From the NCBI GenBank assembly GCA_015680685.1, contig MNCI01004792.1, positions 150,558 to 214,557 of the forward strand: a stretch of DNA of 64,000 bases, in the 5' to 3' direction. The position numbers and the translations under genes were made by a program. Each line of letters begins with the position of its first letter. Position 1 is the stretch's first letter. The notes below the pieces were generated by a model, which was not told the origin of the DNA, ran no database searches, and saw nothing but the letters and a program-made list of their open reading frames with translations. Positions 42,991 through 53,985 of the stretch are shown here, piece by piece. The DNA is from Gnetum montanum. Lineage: Eukaryota > Streptophyta > Gnetopsida > Gnetales > Gnetaceae.

Positions 42991-45900
42991 ATGGCTTCTT
43001 CTCATAAGGTTAGCTCACCTAGGAATAACATGGAAGACAGTCGGCAACATAAGGAACATAACCACAATCAACCAGTTCCTCAACAATATAAGATGACATA
43101 TACTCATCTTGATGAGTATATTCCTGATTTTACTTTTGTTCTCCATCAAGACGAACAACTACGATGGAGAGATCTACAAGGTAACATCATGTTACCCCCA
43201 AATCAATCAGTCCCTAACATGATCTTCCGTGCCTTGGCATAGATTAGCATGCAAGAACTATTTTCTGAATACGTTGTGGATGATTTTGACACAAGGGATT
43301 ATCATCCCACAGATGCCCAACGTATTCGGGATGAAAGGCAGGAGTGTCAACACACATTGTTGAAGGGAAAGGTCCCGCATGTCCTTAGTGAAATAGGAGA
43401 TGAGGAACCCCTCATGGAGGGTTTCTTAGAAAATGATGTTCCTCCTCCTCATAATGGTGAAGAGGTTAGGCATCAAAGCCTTCGATCAACTGTACATGCT
43501 ATGGGCTCTAATCCCCGTGAACACCAACTGTTCACGGCAGGAACAACCACTCATGCTAAGGATAGACACTTAGATCGTTATGACGATTGGGGTCTAAGTA
43601 GCCGAAGAGAAGGTAAGAAACATCGCCATGGTTATAGATCCCCTTCCTCTTCTCCTTCATCTCACCATTCACACTCTCCTTCCACGTCTAGGTGCAACCA
43701 CCATGAACATAAAGGAGAGGCTAAAAGTAAAAGAGATGAAAGACCTCGACAGGAAGGTCAAGAGGAGTTAGGACAAGGGAAAGGACATAGGGAGAGTAGG
43801 GAACCACCACGCAGACATCACAGACATCATGAAAGAGATGATCATGATGAACCCCTACTCCCAACCCGAAGCATGCTAGACATCACAGAGGCAGTTAGGA
43901 TCCCCACAAGGCACTTAAAAGATAGTAGGATCAAGCATTTGGACATAAATAATATCCCACGTTTTGAAGGGGGATACAATGCTAATCCTCAACATCATTT
44001 GCAAAAATTCCACGATGCTTGTGCCTTGCAGGATATAGATAATGAGTGGCAGAAGCTTAAGTTGTTCCCAAGGATACTCACCAAAGAAGCAGAAAGCTGG
44101 TACCGGTCCTTAGAATCAGAAACCATCAGGAGGTGGAGTACGATGCTTGAACTGTTCAACAAGAAATATCAAACGTACTCCAGAGTGTCCAATTTGCATA
44201 AATAGATCCAAGGCTAGAAACAAGGTGCTTATGAACCCTTGGATGCTACCATGGCCCGTTACTATACATTGCTACATCATTGCCTAGGCCATGGGTATGC
44301 TAAGTAGGATCAACTTTGCCACATCATGGATGGGCTAAGGAATGAAACGAGAAGAACTCTTGGAACTTATGCCCAAGGGAAGCTTTCCCAACTTAGAGCC
44401 CATGAAGTTGAAAGTTTTTTGGAACAAGTAGCGCAAGAAGAGGGTGAGCTACATAAGAGGGAAAGTGCGGAGGAGTACAACCGTGATCCCTCCCTTCGAA
44501 AGAAGGGAGTGAAATTTTGTGATGAAGAGGATGAGTCACCAATCGAAGATTTGGTGAATCAGAAAACTTTGCCGATCCAAAAATTAACAACTGAAGTATC
44601 GGCCAAAGTAGATCAAATGTGGGATTCCTTAGACTTAAGAATAGAAACAGTCTTAAAAATCATAGAAGAGTCTAAGGTAGAACAAAGTAGTGACAAAGGA
44701 AGGAACAAGTGGAGAGATTTAAGCCCTGCACATAACAAGGGTAAGGGAAAAATCACTAACTTCGATGTGGCTATAGATTCTGACACAGACAATGACAATG
44801 GATGTGAGATCTGCCATTATGACCATCCTAAGGGATGTTGCCCCATTATCTCACATCTACAGGAGTCTGGGGTGTACGCATTGAATCCAAGACTCAATCA
44901 ATGGCAAACACCCTGAAGGTTGCCTTATCCACAAGGTAACCCAAGGCAGTTCCACCAACCACTAACGTATTATCCAAGTGGAACTCCACCACATCCCATC
45001 GGAGAACATTAGCAATGGCAATACCCACAGTCATGGGGGATGCCATCGCCGAAACAAAAATACCCTTATCGGTAGCCTGACCCTTATGGATATTATGTTC
45101 AACAGCCAATTTCTCCAAGTGACTCTATGGGTCACACAACCTCCAATCGTCACTACCAAGTTCGGGAGTACTTCAAAAGGACTCCTTATGCTCCAGGAGA
45201 CACTCCATTCCTACACCATCCTCCTAATCCATCCGCACCTCTTCCACCTTAGGTAGTTCCCGTAACACCTCCTGCTCCAACAATGCAAGGGGAACTTCCT
45301 TCTCAACCGCAGCAACGTCACACTGTGAGAGCTGTAAATATTCAACTTGCTGTTGGCTCTGACAACTGTAAAAAGAGAAGACCTTACTTTAGAACCAAAA
45401 GCCCAGACAAACTCTTGCAACAACAAGCAGTTGGGCACATGTATAGGCCTCTAACCACTAACGCTTCAGAGAACCCTTCAGTCCAAAAACTAAGTACCCA
45501 AACGGTTATGTTGACACATACCGTAACTGACTAGATAAAGGTGGGCCACCTTCCTAGGAAACTATCTAACCCTAGGAATCCCTTAATTCATTTACAGATC
45601 ACTAGAAATGCACCACATTGAGCTCTTCTTGACTCAGGTTCTGGAGTCAACCTAATTTCACAAAATATGTATCATGCCTGGAACCTGCCCCAACTTAAGA
45701 AGAGCAACATACAACTGGAGCTGGCTGACTAGTCCATCACCATTTCCTTAGGATTGGTGGAGGACATTATCACCACTGTGTGTGGGTGGTCATACCTAGC
45801 TAATTTTTTGGTGATTGAGGTTAACAACAAAGGGGGTTTCCCCATTATAATGGGAAGGCCATGGCTAAGTACCATAGATGCGTACCTAGGAATCCGTGAT

Positions 45901-46326
45901 CTTTTCTTACAAATTTCTAAGATGAATCTTTACGGAAAGATCGAGAAGAAGAAAATTCCATGCATCGCATATAGTGATTCATTGGGTGATGACATGGAGG
46001 ATATGCCTCCATGTGAGAGGTATGCCTATGAAAGTGAGAAACAAAGATGCCTGTATGTAGCAACCATACAAGAAGTAGTAGATACCTCGTGGTTGATAGC
46101 CACTCGAAGGAGCAAGAAAATATGCATGGAACGAACTGAGGCGACAACTCATGCTAACAATGAAAGCATATATACATTGGAACATGAGTGTTGCCAACTT
46201 CCACCCCTGAACTTAAGATCATCAATTGGGAGAAGTTGGGCACTTCTTAGAAATTCAAACAGGTGCTCATTATTTCAGATCTCTCCCTTACAACTCAGTC
46301 ATGGGGGAGATGGCCACCTATGCTAA
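42991..46326 (+). pseudogene. gag-pro: TE-F gag-protease polyprotein, single frame with 11 premature stops
   Basis: One reading frame of 1,111 codons from ATG 42991 to the TAA/TGA-free end at 46326, with no frameshift. It is broken only by in-frame stops: TAG at 43240, 44203, 44215, 44305, 45010, 45073, 45250, 45532 and 45730, and TGA at 44914 and 45619. In order it has a charged His/Arg/Ser-rich N-terminal third and a capsid block (FEGGYNANPQHHLQKFHDAC, then WQKLKLFPRILTKEAESWYR). A knuckle-like CEICHYDHPKGCC follows near 44806, with non-standard spacing. After a Pro/Gln-rich linker comes the protease ALLDSGSGVNLISQNMYHAW (Asp at 45631) and then IIMGRPWLSTIDAYLGI. Nothing resembling RT follows. 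It would have supplied particle proteins only. Confidence 0.88.
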
Positions 46327-48262
46327 CCATATGGGGCCCTCAATTATTTTAAGTTTTTTTTACAACATTTTTTTGTCTTACACATTTTTGTTTTACAAAT
46401 TTCTTTCACTTTTCTAATTTTTGTTTTACAAGTTTCTTTAACTTTTCTAATTTTTGTTTTACATCATCGTTATACTTTTCCATTTTTTGTGTGTGAGTGT
46501 GTGTGTGCATCCACCATGGTATGAACTATTTTGTCCCATAATAAGTGTTCAAAATAATGGTATGAACTATTTTCAAATTGATTGCTAATGTTTGGTTTTT
46601 ACCTTTAAGTTACAATGTTGATACTAAGGTATGGTTCTTTTGATATGGCAGGCAATGAGATCACTTCATCCATCCATCCACCAATTTCTATGGTTTCTCT
46701 TAGCTTGGAAATGTAAAGTCCCCTTCTAATAAGAACTTTAACGAATCGGTGACTGGGTATTTCTCAAACTAAGGAAGGACTCAAGGATTGCAAAGGGTGT
46801 GACTTCAAGGGAACTTGATGCTTTTGTGTTGGTCATTCTCTTGGGTGCTTAGATGTTTCTTCTTGAGTTTTCTTACCGTTCCGATGTTACCCAATTATTG
46901 GAAGCTAAGACAATAAAAATAAGAAGTCTTTGCATGGTGTGGTTCTCACGCATAAAAACACAAAACAAAAAAAATTGAAAATAGTGAGAATTCAAAGCAC
47001 ACCACTTAGACGAAATAAACTTTGGGCTGCACACACTAGTTATGGAACCAAAAGTGTTCCCTCTAGCTAAGGCCCTTCTCGCTTCCCATTCACTCCTTTG
47101 TTTCATCGGAATGGTGGTGGCTCTTTGAAGATGCATCCTCATTATCCAGGTGAATGATTTAACCGGATGCATTGATGCGAAGTCACTAGAAGTAATTCGT
47201 TTAAGGCCAAAGTTGGAATGAGATTTGCCAAGTTACATTAATCATAAACCACGCAAGGGGCTGTACACCGCCTTGTTCTTGGGATTCCATTCCATTCTAC
47301 TCTCTCCATCCTTCTCTCTGTTATTTACCTCATTGCCAATTGTATCATTAGTGTATATATTTTGGTTGATGCATTGTTTTCTTTTCGGTAAATTCTAACA
47401 GTTAAGACTTTAACTCTTATTCCAAAAGACATTCCTAAAGCCTACGGACTCTTTGAATGTGGGTCTATCAGGGCATTAAGGGCATGAGCCTGCTTTGGGG
47501 AGGATCCACTGAAATTCCTATTTGGAGCATTAGTTAACTTCTTTTCCTTACCATTTTGCAATTAATTATATTTTTGTTCATTTCCATCCTGACATCCACT
47601 TCATCGATGCCATAGTTGTCCCTTTTTATCTATCTTTCTTCCTCCTTTTCTTTCTCCATTCTAATGCTACCGGAGGTTCGCGATTAGTCATGGGGGTACG
47701 GGGCCCGCTTTTTTTGATTTTCTCCTAGCCCCAAATTTTTTTGATTTTCTTCCTAACCCCTATACCTTTGGTAGTCATCAGTAACATCTTCCTAGGTCCA
47801 TATCAGCCATACCACAACCTAGCTAATGGACTTACACCGAAGCAAGGTATTAATTACATGATGATTCATTTACACTTGCTAATATATGATTGTGTTGTGT
47901 GTGCAGATGGTGATCATGCAAACAACATATTGGATCTGGAGCTGGAGCAAAACACTTGGAATGGAGTAGCGTTGAAGCAGCTATGCAAGGAGCAAGATCG
48001 ATGACGCGCTTATGGATGGACAACGAAAAGCGCAGTCTTGGCATTGGTAGTAGCAACACTTCTTTCTATCTCTCTCTTTCTCTCAAGCTGCCAACAAAGG
48101 CCTAATGTCATTGTAATAAGGTGTTCACCCTTGTTGTCATGAACACAAGTTTTGTCAAGTCTTGTAATAATGATCTATTCACATGTCATCCCATTAGTTC
48201 CATTCCCCTCAATAATTCCATACCTTCCTGATATTATTGTAAAGAACTCGAGGACAAATTTT
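46327..48262. other. TE-F 3' non-coding region
   Basis: About 1.95 kb occupying the place where pol would normally lie. It contains direct TTTTTGTTTTACA repeats at 46380-46480, a GT microsatellite at 46485-46508 and no conserved coding on either strand. Near its end, CTCGAGGACAAATTTTC resembles the CTCGAGGACGA phrase found just before the polypurine tract in many plant Ty3 elements. Confidence 0.6.
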
Positions 48263-48280
48263 CATTCAGTCATGGGGGTA
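48263..48280 (+). other. TE-F polypurine-tract position
   Basis: CATTCAGTCATGGGGGTA precedes the 3' LTR. Only the GGGGG core is purine-rich, so this is a weak tract, assigned by position. Confidence 0.5.
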
Positions 48281-49232
48281 TGATGAGATGCGATATGCAC
48301 AAGCCGCAATATCACGGCCACCGTGATATCGTGTCTTTCCCTACGATATCGCGTACGCGATATCGCGGTCCGTTGCCAAATCTATAAATAAGAAGAGGCA
48401 CTCCCATCATTTCCATATAGAGTTAGAAGTAGCGAAGCTCTGTCTGATTGATCACCCCAGAGATAGAATATTTTCCATGTGCCCATAGTAGGATTTCCCC
48501 AAGTGAACAGCTCTTTATTCGAGCAGCTTTGTACCTGAATGCAAGTTGTGTACAGCAATAAAGATGAACTTTGTGGATAAACCTTGCAGTACATGGATAG
48601 GTTTATTTAATGTTATTTATTGCTTTCCTAGTAACGCGGCATGAGTACGACTTGGTTACGAGCATTGACGAATGTGTACGGCTAACCAAGGAATCAGCTA
48701 CTCATCGTGATTAGATTCTCTGACCCTTATCTTCTAGAACATGGGGTAAGTACGACTTAGCTACGAGCACCTACAGGTGTGTACGGCTAGTCAAGGAATT
48801 GGCTGCTTATCACACTTAGGTTAGTTTGATGCCTCAGTATGACCGCTTCGAGCATGTGCGTTACGTGTGGTAATCCCAGTAATGATTAGCGTTTGGTAGC
48901 CATAGTTGCATAGTTCAGGGTGTGTACGGTAAGTGGGAACGGATGCTAACGCTAGTTAATTTAGAATTAGGTCCTTAGTTAGAGTAGTTAGTTCTCTCAA
49001 TCCTTCACCCTCTAGCATAGGAGATAAACCTGAAAAGACCAAAAAAATCATATACCTTGGACTTACTTAACCATACACTGTGACAACAACAAGTAAGTCT
49101 GGGAAGACAATGGATGATTAACCCCAAGTTTTCCATGGGGCGTTTAGGCATTTAGTTTGCAGAGTTCGACCAAATCACGCGTGTTACGCTCGTTTCTTAT
49201 GGTTGAGTGTAGGGGTACCTCGCCACTCATCA
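48281..49232 (+). repeat. TE-F 3' LTR
   Basis: From TGATGAG to CTCATCA, forming a perfect 7 bp terminal inverted repeat. It matches 41914-42848 throughout and keeps a 17 bp segment with AATATCACGG-CCGTGATAT symmetry that the 5' copy lacks. TATAAATA at 48383-48390 and AATAAA at 48557-48562. Confidence 0.92.
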
Positions 49233-50390
49233 CATGTGATCGTAAGTTGTGACTTGCAGTTGGTCATAACCTAATTAAAAATGAAAAGAATAAAATATGT
49301 GTAAAAAAATCAAACATTTATTCTTCCTCATAGAGCACCATAGGTTATACCTAAGCATACGATTGAGCTTCTACTTGTATGTGTAAGCACTAATCTTACC
49401 TTCACGCTTCTTTCCTTACATACCATGCTACAGGTAGGCCCTAAACTCCCTAATTCTTATGTGTTTTCTAGCTGGATTTCTAGTTGCATGTTGTTGGAAG
49501 AAATCCTACATCATGAGCATTTTTTTCAAATTATATTAAAAGCTTTAATTGTAAAATTGGGTCCTTTATATATTTTATTTTAAAAACTAGAATTTAGCGT
49601 TCCCTTGCATTTTGTTCTTTATTTGGAATTTTTGAATTATAAATTGAGCTAGGGTTTCTTTTTGCTTTACATACTACCTGTTGATGAGATTATTTTTCCC
49701 CCTATATAATATGCCTCCGATTTGGAATTTGAGCTAGGATTACTCTTTATTACTAAGTTTCTTGTAGGATATGTTCACATGAGCCCCATGACAATTTGAA
49801 TTTCTATTTTCATAGAGTATGAATATAGTTTTATTATGATGGGTTAAATTCTTGTGAATAATTCATATTTAAGGCTTGGTTTTGATTGTTCTAACCAAGA
49901 AAGAGCTCTCATGAGAAAGATAAGCTCATTTATATAGAGAATTTAAAGATTGTTTCATACTACAGAGTAGCACAATGATATTTTAGACTTGGGATGTTAA
50001 TGAAGTTTGGATAACTTTTTACATTTTTTTTTCATTTTATCAATTTTATAGTAGTTAATTTATCTTTTAATTTTCAAGGGACTCACCTCTGATGATATTG
50101 GATATTCTCATATTTAGTTTTACTTTTAATTACTTAATTTACTACTAAGTTGTTTGTGTACACTGAGGACGATGTAGACTTTGTTGAAGGCACCAGTGCT
50201 ATTAAGATTTGTTTTAAATGACTTATGTAGATTTTAATAGTGCTTTATATATTTATGTACTATGTTTAATTTATTTGTATAATGGTATCATATCTTTTCT
50301 AACCTAGTTATTATGTTTTATCATTTTATGTTGTATTGATATTTATATGTAGCAAGAAACTTCTTATGCAACCTAGTGTAATAGGAGTCA
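49233..50390. other. TE-C spacer after TE-F, no gene seen
   Basis: Continues TE-C beyond the right CATGT duplication. AT-rich without coding. ACTGAGGACGATGTAGACTTTG near 50161 recalls the GAGGACAATG phrase seen in the non-coding part of Athila elements. Confidence 0.45.
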
Positions 50391-50399
50391 TATGTAGGA

Positions 50400-51725
50400 A
50401 TAATCATCAACATCTATAGATCAGATAGTATGGAGATGTACTTAAGAGGATTAGTAGAAGCACACCCATAGGAAGTACATGGAGTGATTGGAGTGCAAGC
50501 ACTAGGAGGTGAAGTTTCCTACTATTCAATTAAGGGCACCTATGAACTTCAAGCCTCTCATGAAGTTGGTGAACTCACCAATTGTTGCATCTAACCTTGA
50601 GTTTTTTTTATGAGAGGTGAAGTGTTCTATGAGTAGGAGGAACATTAGTTTTATCTAGCATCTCAAAAAAACTCACCTATGACTTGGAATTTTTAGATCT
50701 AGGTTCTATGACATTAGCAAGGCCCTTATTGCTAAGGTTCACAAGATGTAGGTTGGACTAAATAGAAAACACTTTGTAGCACAATCTTTAGAGAAGAAGA
50801 CATAGGTAGATGAGATCTTCCTTGATGTTACAATGTATGAGATAGGGTAGCCCTAGAAGAACCTTTCTTTGGAGTAAAGGATTCTTGCTAGGGTAGTGAT
50901 GATGAATATCCTTGGTAGCTCTTGTTTTATGCATGTCATGTGCTTTGGCATGTTGGTCATCAGTGACCTAGAGGATCCTTATACCCTTAATTGTCCATTC
51001 ATTATTTTATTAAGGATGGAATTGGAAGTCTAAGGTGCCAATGAGGTTCCTTTCCCAATAGTGATCTTGACATTATATTGGCATTTCTAGATTTTGCCAT
51101 CCACCCTACTCATGAAGAAGATTATTACATGGGGTGAGGACCAGTTTCCAAATCTAGAATGCACATGATACACCCAACAACTATTGCAAACATGGTATGA
51201 GGAGGTCTAGTGGATTCATGATCCATATGTCCTTGGTGATGACAATAGGGCTGCTTAGAAGGCCCATTATGCTAAGGTGTAGCAGATCATGGAAGATAGT
51301 GATCAAGATTTGGTGAAATCAGAAGCATGGATTAGGGCACGACTGGATGCAGTGCAAGAAAGTCTCATTACACATTATAATGAGATGGAGGCATGAATTC
51401 ATCTTGATGTGATTAGTTGTAAATGAAGCACTAGTGACTAGATGCCAATATGAAGATTGTGGGCCATCACATGGTTTTCAAGATGAGGGTGTTGTACCAC
51501 ATTGTTAGCCTTAAGAAGATTGATGAGTAAGTAGACCCAAAGTTTGTACCAATGGGTTTTCCAATCACCAATGGTAAGTAGGCTAGACCATCTGGCCTAG
51601 TGGACTAGGTGGATGATACTAAGGAGGACTTTATGAGGAACAAGGCTAGTGAGGGTGATTCTCAATCTTCTCCTTCAATACAAGTTTCTATACCCCATTA
51701 AGGGAAAGGCTTAGCTCCTCCATCT
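50400..51725 (+). pseudogene. TE-C additional ORF downstream of integrase
   Basis: A long stretch with coding texture on the plus strand, broken by many stops. Fragments include IQLRAPMNFKPLMKLVNSPI, RSRFYDISKALIAKVHKM, SSCFMHVMCFGMLVISDLED, LNCPFIILLRMELEV and a Glu/Asp-rich SDQDLVKSEAWIRARLDAVQ near 51300. It lies between integrase and the polypurine tract, the site of the extra or envelope-like ORF of Athila elements. I cannot match it to a named domain; the position is the main argument. Confidence 0.5.
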
Positions 51726-51872
51726 TGAGCATTTTATTATCCACTTATTTTGCTTCTATTTTTTCTTGTATATTCATGGGGTATTATGATAGATTTATGC
51801 TTATCTTATGAAATTCCATATTTATAGTGATTCTTATTAATTCAGATGCATTTTTCTTCTTTATTTTATTAA

Positions 51873-51898
51873 GATGATGGAGAGCTAGTTGAGGGCTA
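51873..51898 (+). other. TE-C polypurine-tract region
   Basis: GATGATGGAGAGCTAG followed by TTGAGGGCTA, purine-rich, immediately before the LTR start TGTTAGGATTTG at 51899. Confidence 0.5.
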
Positions 51899-53090
51899 TG
51901 TTAGGATTTGAATTAATACTCCTTTTTACTTGGTCCCTTTAATGTTTATATTTTTATAGGTAGCTATGAGCTCATTTGGTTCATAGTCACTTACAACTTA
52001 GAGTCACAAGTAAGGAATTAGACCTTCAACGAGTCTTGAACCCATAGAATAAATAATGTTCATCATACAACCAATGAAATTAAATTTCAGAAGATAGAAG
52101 AAAGAGGAACAAGTGGAGTTAGTTTTGAACAGAGATGTGGCTACATATAATAATGGAATTTAAGTTTGGTGATGTACTGCAATCACCATCCATAAAATTG
52201 ACTAGCTATGGATTGCACCCTATCATAATTTAATTCTAAATAGGAAACTAGAACTCATCAGTGTGAGTCCCTGTGACTTGCATCTCTATTGTAGCCCATG
52301 ATGGTTCTCTAAGCCTAATTAGTCACTTGACCATTAGGATTTGAATGTTTAACCATTGAAAATGGTTCTATTCTATTCTATTGTACTTGTGTACTTCATT
52401 TTTTATATCATTTTCTTGATTGTGAACTACGCTTCAAAGTACAAGGATCTATAAATTTAAGTTACATTCTTTCCTTGTGTGTTTTTTTCTCTTGTTGTCC
52501 TATTGGGATTGATGTGCTTCCTGCAAGAAGACATTGTAATTGACCTTGTAAATATTTTGTAGAATTAGTGTTTGTGCAACATCAAAACAGTCTAAGGTGG
52601 AGCTCAATATTGTAAAGGTTGTTGGATCCTTGAAACCGCATTCTAAGGTTGTTGGGGCCTTACGGAATTGAGTGGTTTGGTACTGAAAAAATACTCCAGA
52701 GTAGAGCTTAGAGCTTGTATAGGGTGTGGTGTGTTTCAAATCACATTTTTAAGAAATAAAATTTAGAGGTGTGCAAGGAATCTACCCTTTGAGTCTGTAC
52801 TACCCAAGTTTCAGAACCATGTTAAATTTGGTGTGGTTTTTATGGCTGATCAATTTTTATTGGGGAACTTATTTATCCCATTTTCTAAGTTATTGATCCT
52901 CAAATTGGAATTTTTCTATTGAATGATATTGGTTGTATTAGAGATTCTTGAATAATAATATAGTTGTTTTAATTTTTACTTAAATGTAAATTTATGTTAA
53001 GCATTCTTCATCATAATTCTAATAACTTAATCCCCACGTAACTTGTGGTCCTTCATTGATTGGTTTCCACACTTCTACAATGCAAGAACA
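51899..53090 (+). repeat. TE-C 3' LTR carrying a foreign copia-type LTR fragment
   Basis: Starts TGTTAGGATTTGAATTAATA. The outer parts (51899-52370 and about 52905-53090) match the 5' LTR at 9820. The middle, 52370-52905, instead matches the 3' two-thirds of the TE-G LTR (for example GTTGATGTGCTTC, AGGTGTGCA, ACTTATT). It is therefore either an insertion of a truncated solo LTR or a recombinant LTR. Confidence 0.65.
52370..52905 (+). repeat. Partial TE-G-type LTR inside the TE-C 3' LTR
   Basis: Parallels 54530-55065 and 60035-60566: CTTGATTGT.A..TACG/AGCTTCAA, GATCTATAAATTTA.GTTACATTC, GATGTGCTTCCTGCAA, GGATCCTTGAAACC.CATTCT, GAGGTGTGCA, then TTTCTAAGTTATTGATCC near its end. The start is inside the family LTR, and no target duplication is evident. 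Confidence 0.7.
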
Positions 53091-53985
53091 TAAGAAATAA
53101 ATCAACATGTGCCTAGTAAATTTTGTTTAACTTTTTTTCTTTCATCATTTGTTGTTAATGGGTAATGTTAATTTAATAAAAAAGTGGTACTTTTGATGTG
53201 TTGCATTAATTTATTATTATCATTACTAGGAAGAAAAATGGCTAAGATAAAATTGACATGAACATCAAAATTTTATCCCTTTAAAAATTTCCTTACACAA
53301 AATTTGACACATGTCATAAATTTTGAAGTGATGTCATAGCTAATGTCAAACACACTTGATGTTTCTTCCAAAAATTTTCTTTAAAAATAAATAATGCAAA
53401 GAAATAAAAAAATAGAATTATTTTGCAAATTTTAACTTAGTAGCCTTATTCTTTGGCTATTTCTTTTTCCTCATTAATTTGTATTAGCATGGGTTCTTTT
53501 GGTGCTAGCCTTTGGCTACTCTTTCTGGAAACAACAAATAAAAAAAGTAAGACCACAAGAGTTAGTTTTATTTTATCTTATCTTCAAAAGAATAAAATAA
53601 AATGAATTCATGGAAGTCTTAGTACTTATCCTAGGTTTCTTCATTAATTTTTTAAAATTATCCATTTTATCTCGTCCAAGCTTAGATTAGTTATGTGTAA
53701 CTTATCAAAGGATGAACTTGGAATCTTTGATAGAATAGTTGCCCATTCTTCTTCGTCATCTTAAAACTTCTCTAGGGAGATTTCATCATGTTTCCCTTCC
53801 ACTACTAGTTATTTTTTAGGATTTATTTTCTCCTCTTTTGGTGTGGTAACTATAATACTTTGTGAAAAACCATTAAAATTTTTTTCTAACTTAGTCTATT
53901 TACTGAATAGACTCTTTATTGCTTTATATACATAAAACTCCTTATTTTTTCAATAGCTTTTGATACTCTCTTTTATACCACTTAT
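53091..53985. other. AT-rich stretch between TE-C and TE-G, no gene seen
   Basis: No coding match on the plus strand. The minus strand has some coding-like texture (53650-53980) that seems to continue across TE-G into 60567-60742, perhaps an older disrupted element, but I cannot identify it. Confidence 0.4.

Larger units (their letters stand above)
41914..49232 (+). mobile_element. TE-F: gag-protease-only LTR retrotransposon (TR-GAG-like)
   Basis: A structurally complete 7.3 kb element. It has LTRs of 935 and 952 bp with perfect TGATGAG / CTCATCA ends in the 3' copy, an exact 5 bp target duplication CATGT, a tRNA-Asp-type primer site and a G-rich tract before the 3' LTR. The interior holds one gag-protease frame (42991-46326) and then about 1.95 kb without coding. 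There is no RT, RNase H or integrase. By my hand count the LTRs differ at roughly 6-8% of positions, mostly transitions. This matches the published class of non-autonomous plant LTR elements with only a gag-type ORF. Confidence 0.92.
9820..53090 (+). mobile_element. TE-C: Athila-like Ty3 retrotransposon split by three insertions
   Basis: LTR-like copies at 9820 and 51899 bracket, in plus-strand order, an Athila-type gag, zinc knuckle, protease, RT, RNase H, integrase, an extra ORF and a purine tract. Removing TE-D (22 kb), the LINE (1.0 kb) and TE-F (7.3 kb) leaves about 13 kb, a normal Athila length. The coding match resumes across each of the three insertions. I could not find a convincing primer site or a target duplication, and the two LTRs are strongly diverged, so the outer boundaries are less certain than the interior. 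Confidence 0.7.

Noticed and set aside
45917-46197. Minus-strand open frames within the TE-F protease region
   Set aside because: Shadows of the plus-strand gag-protease frame, which has clear protease motifs.
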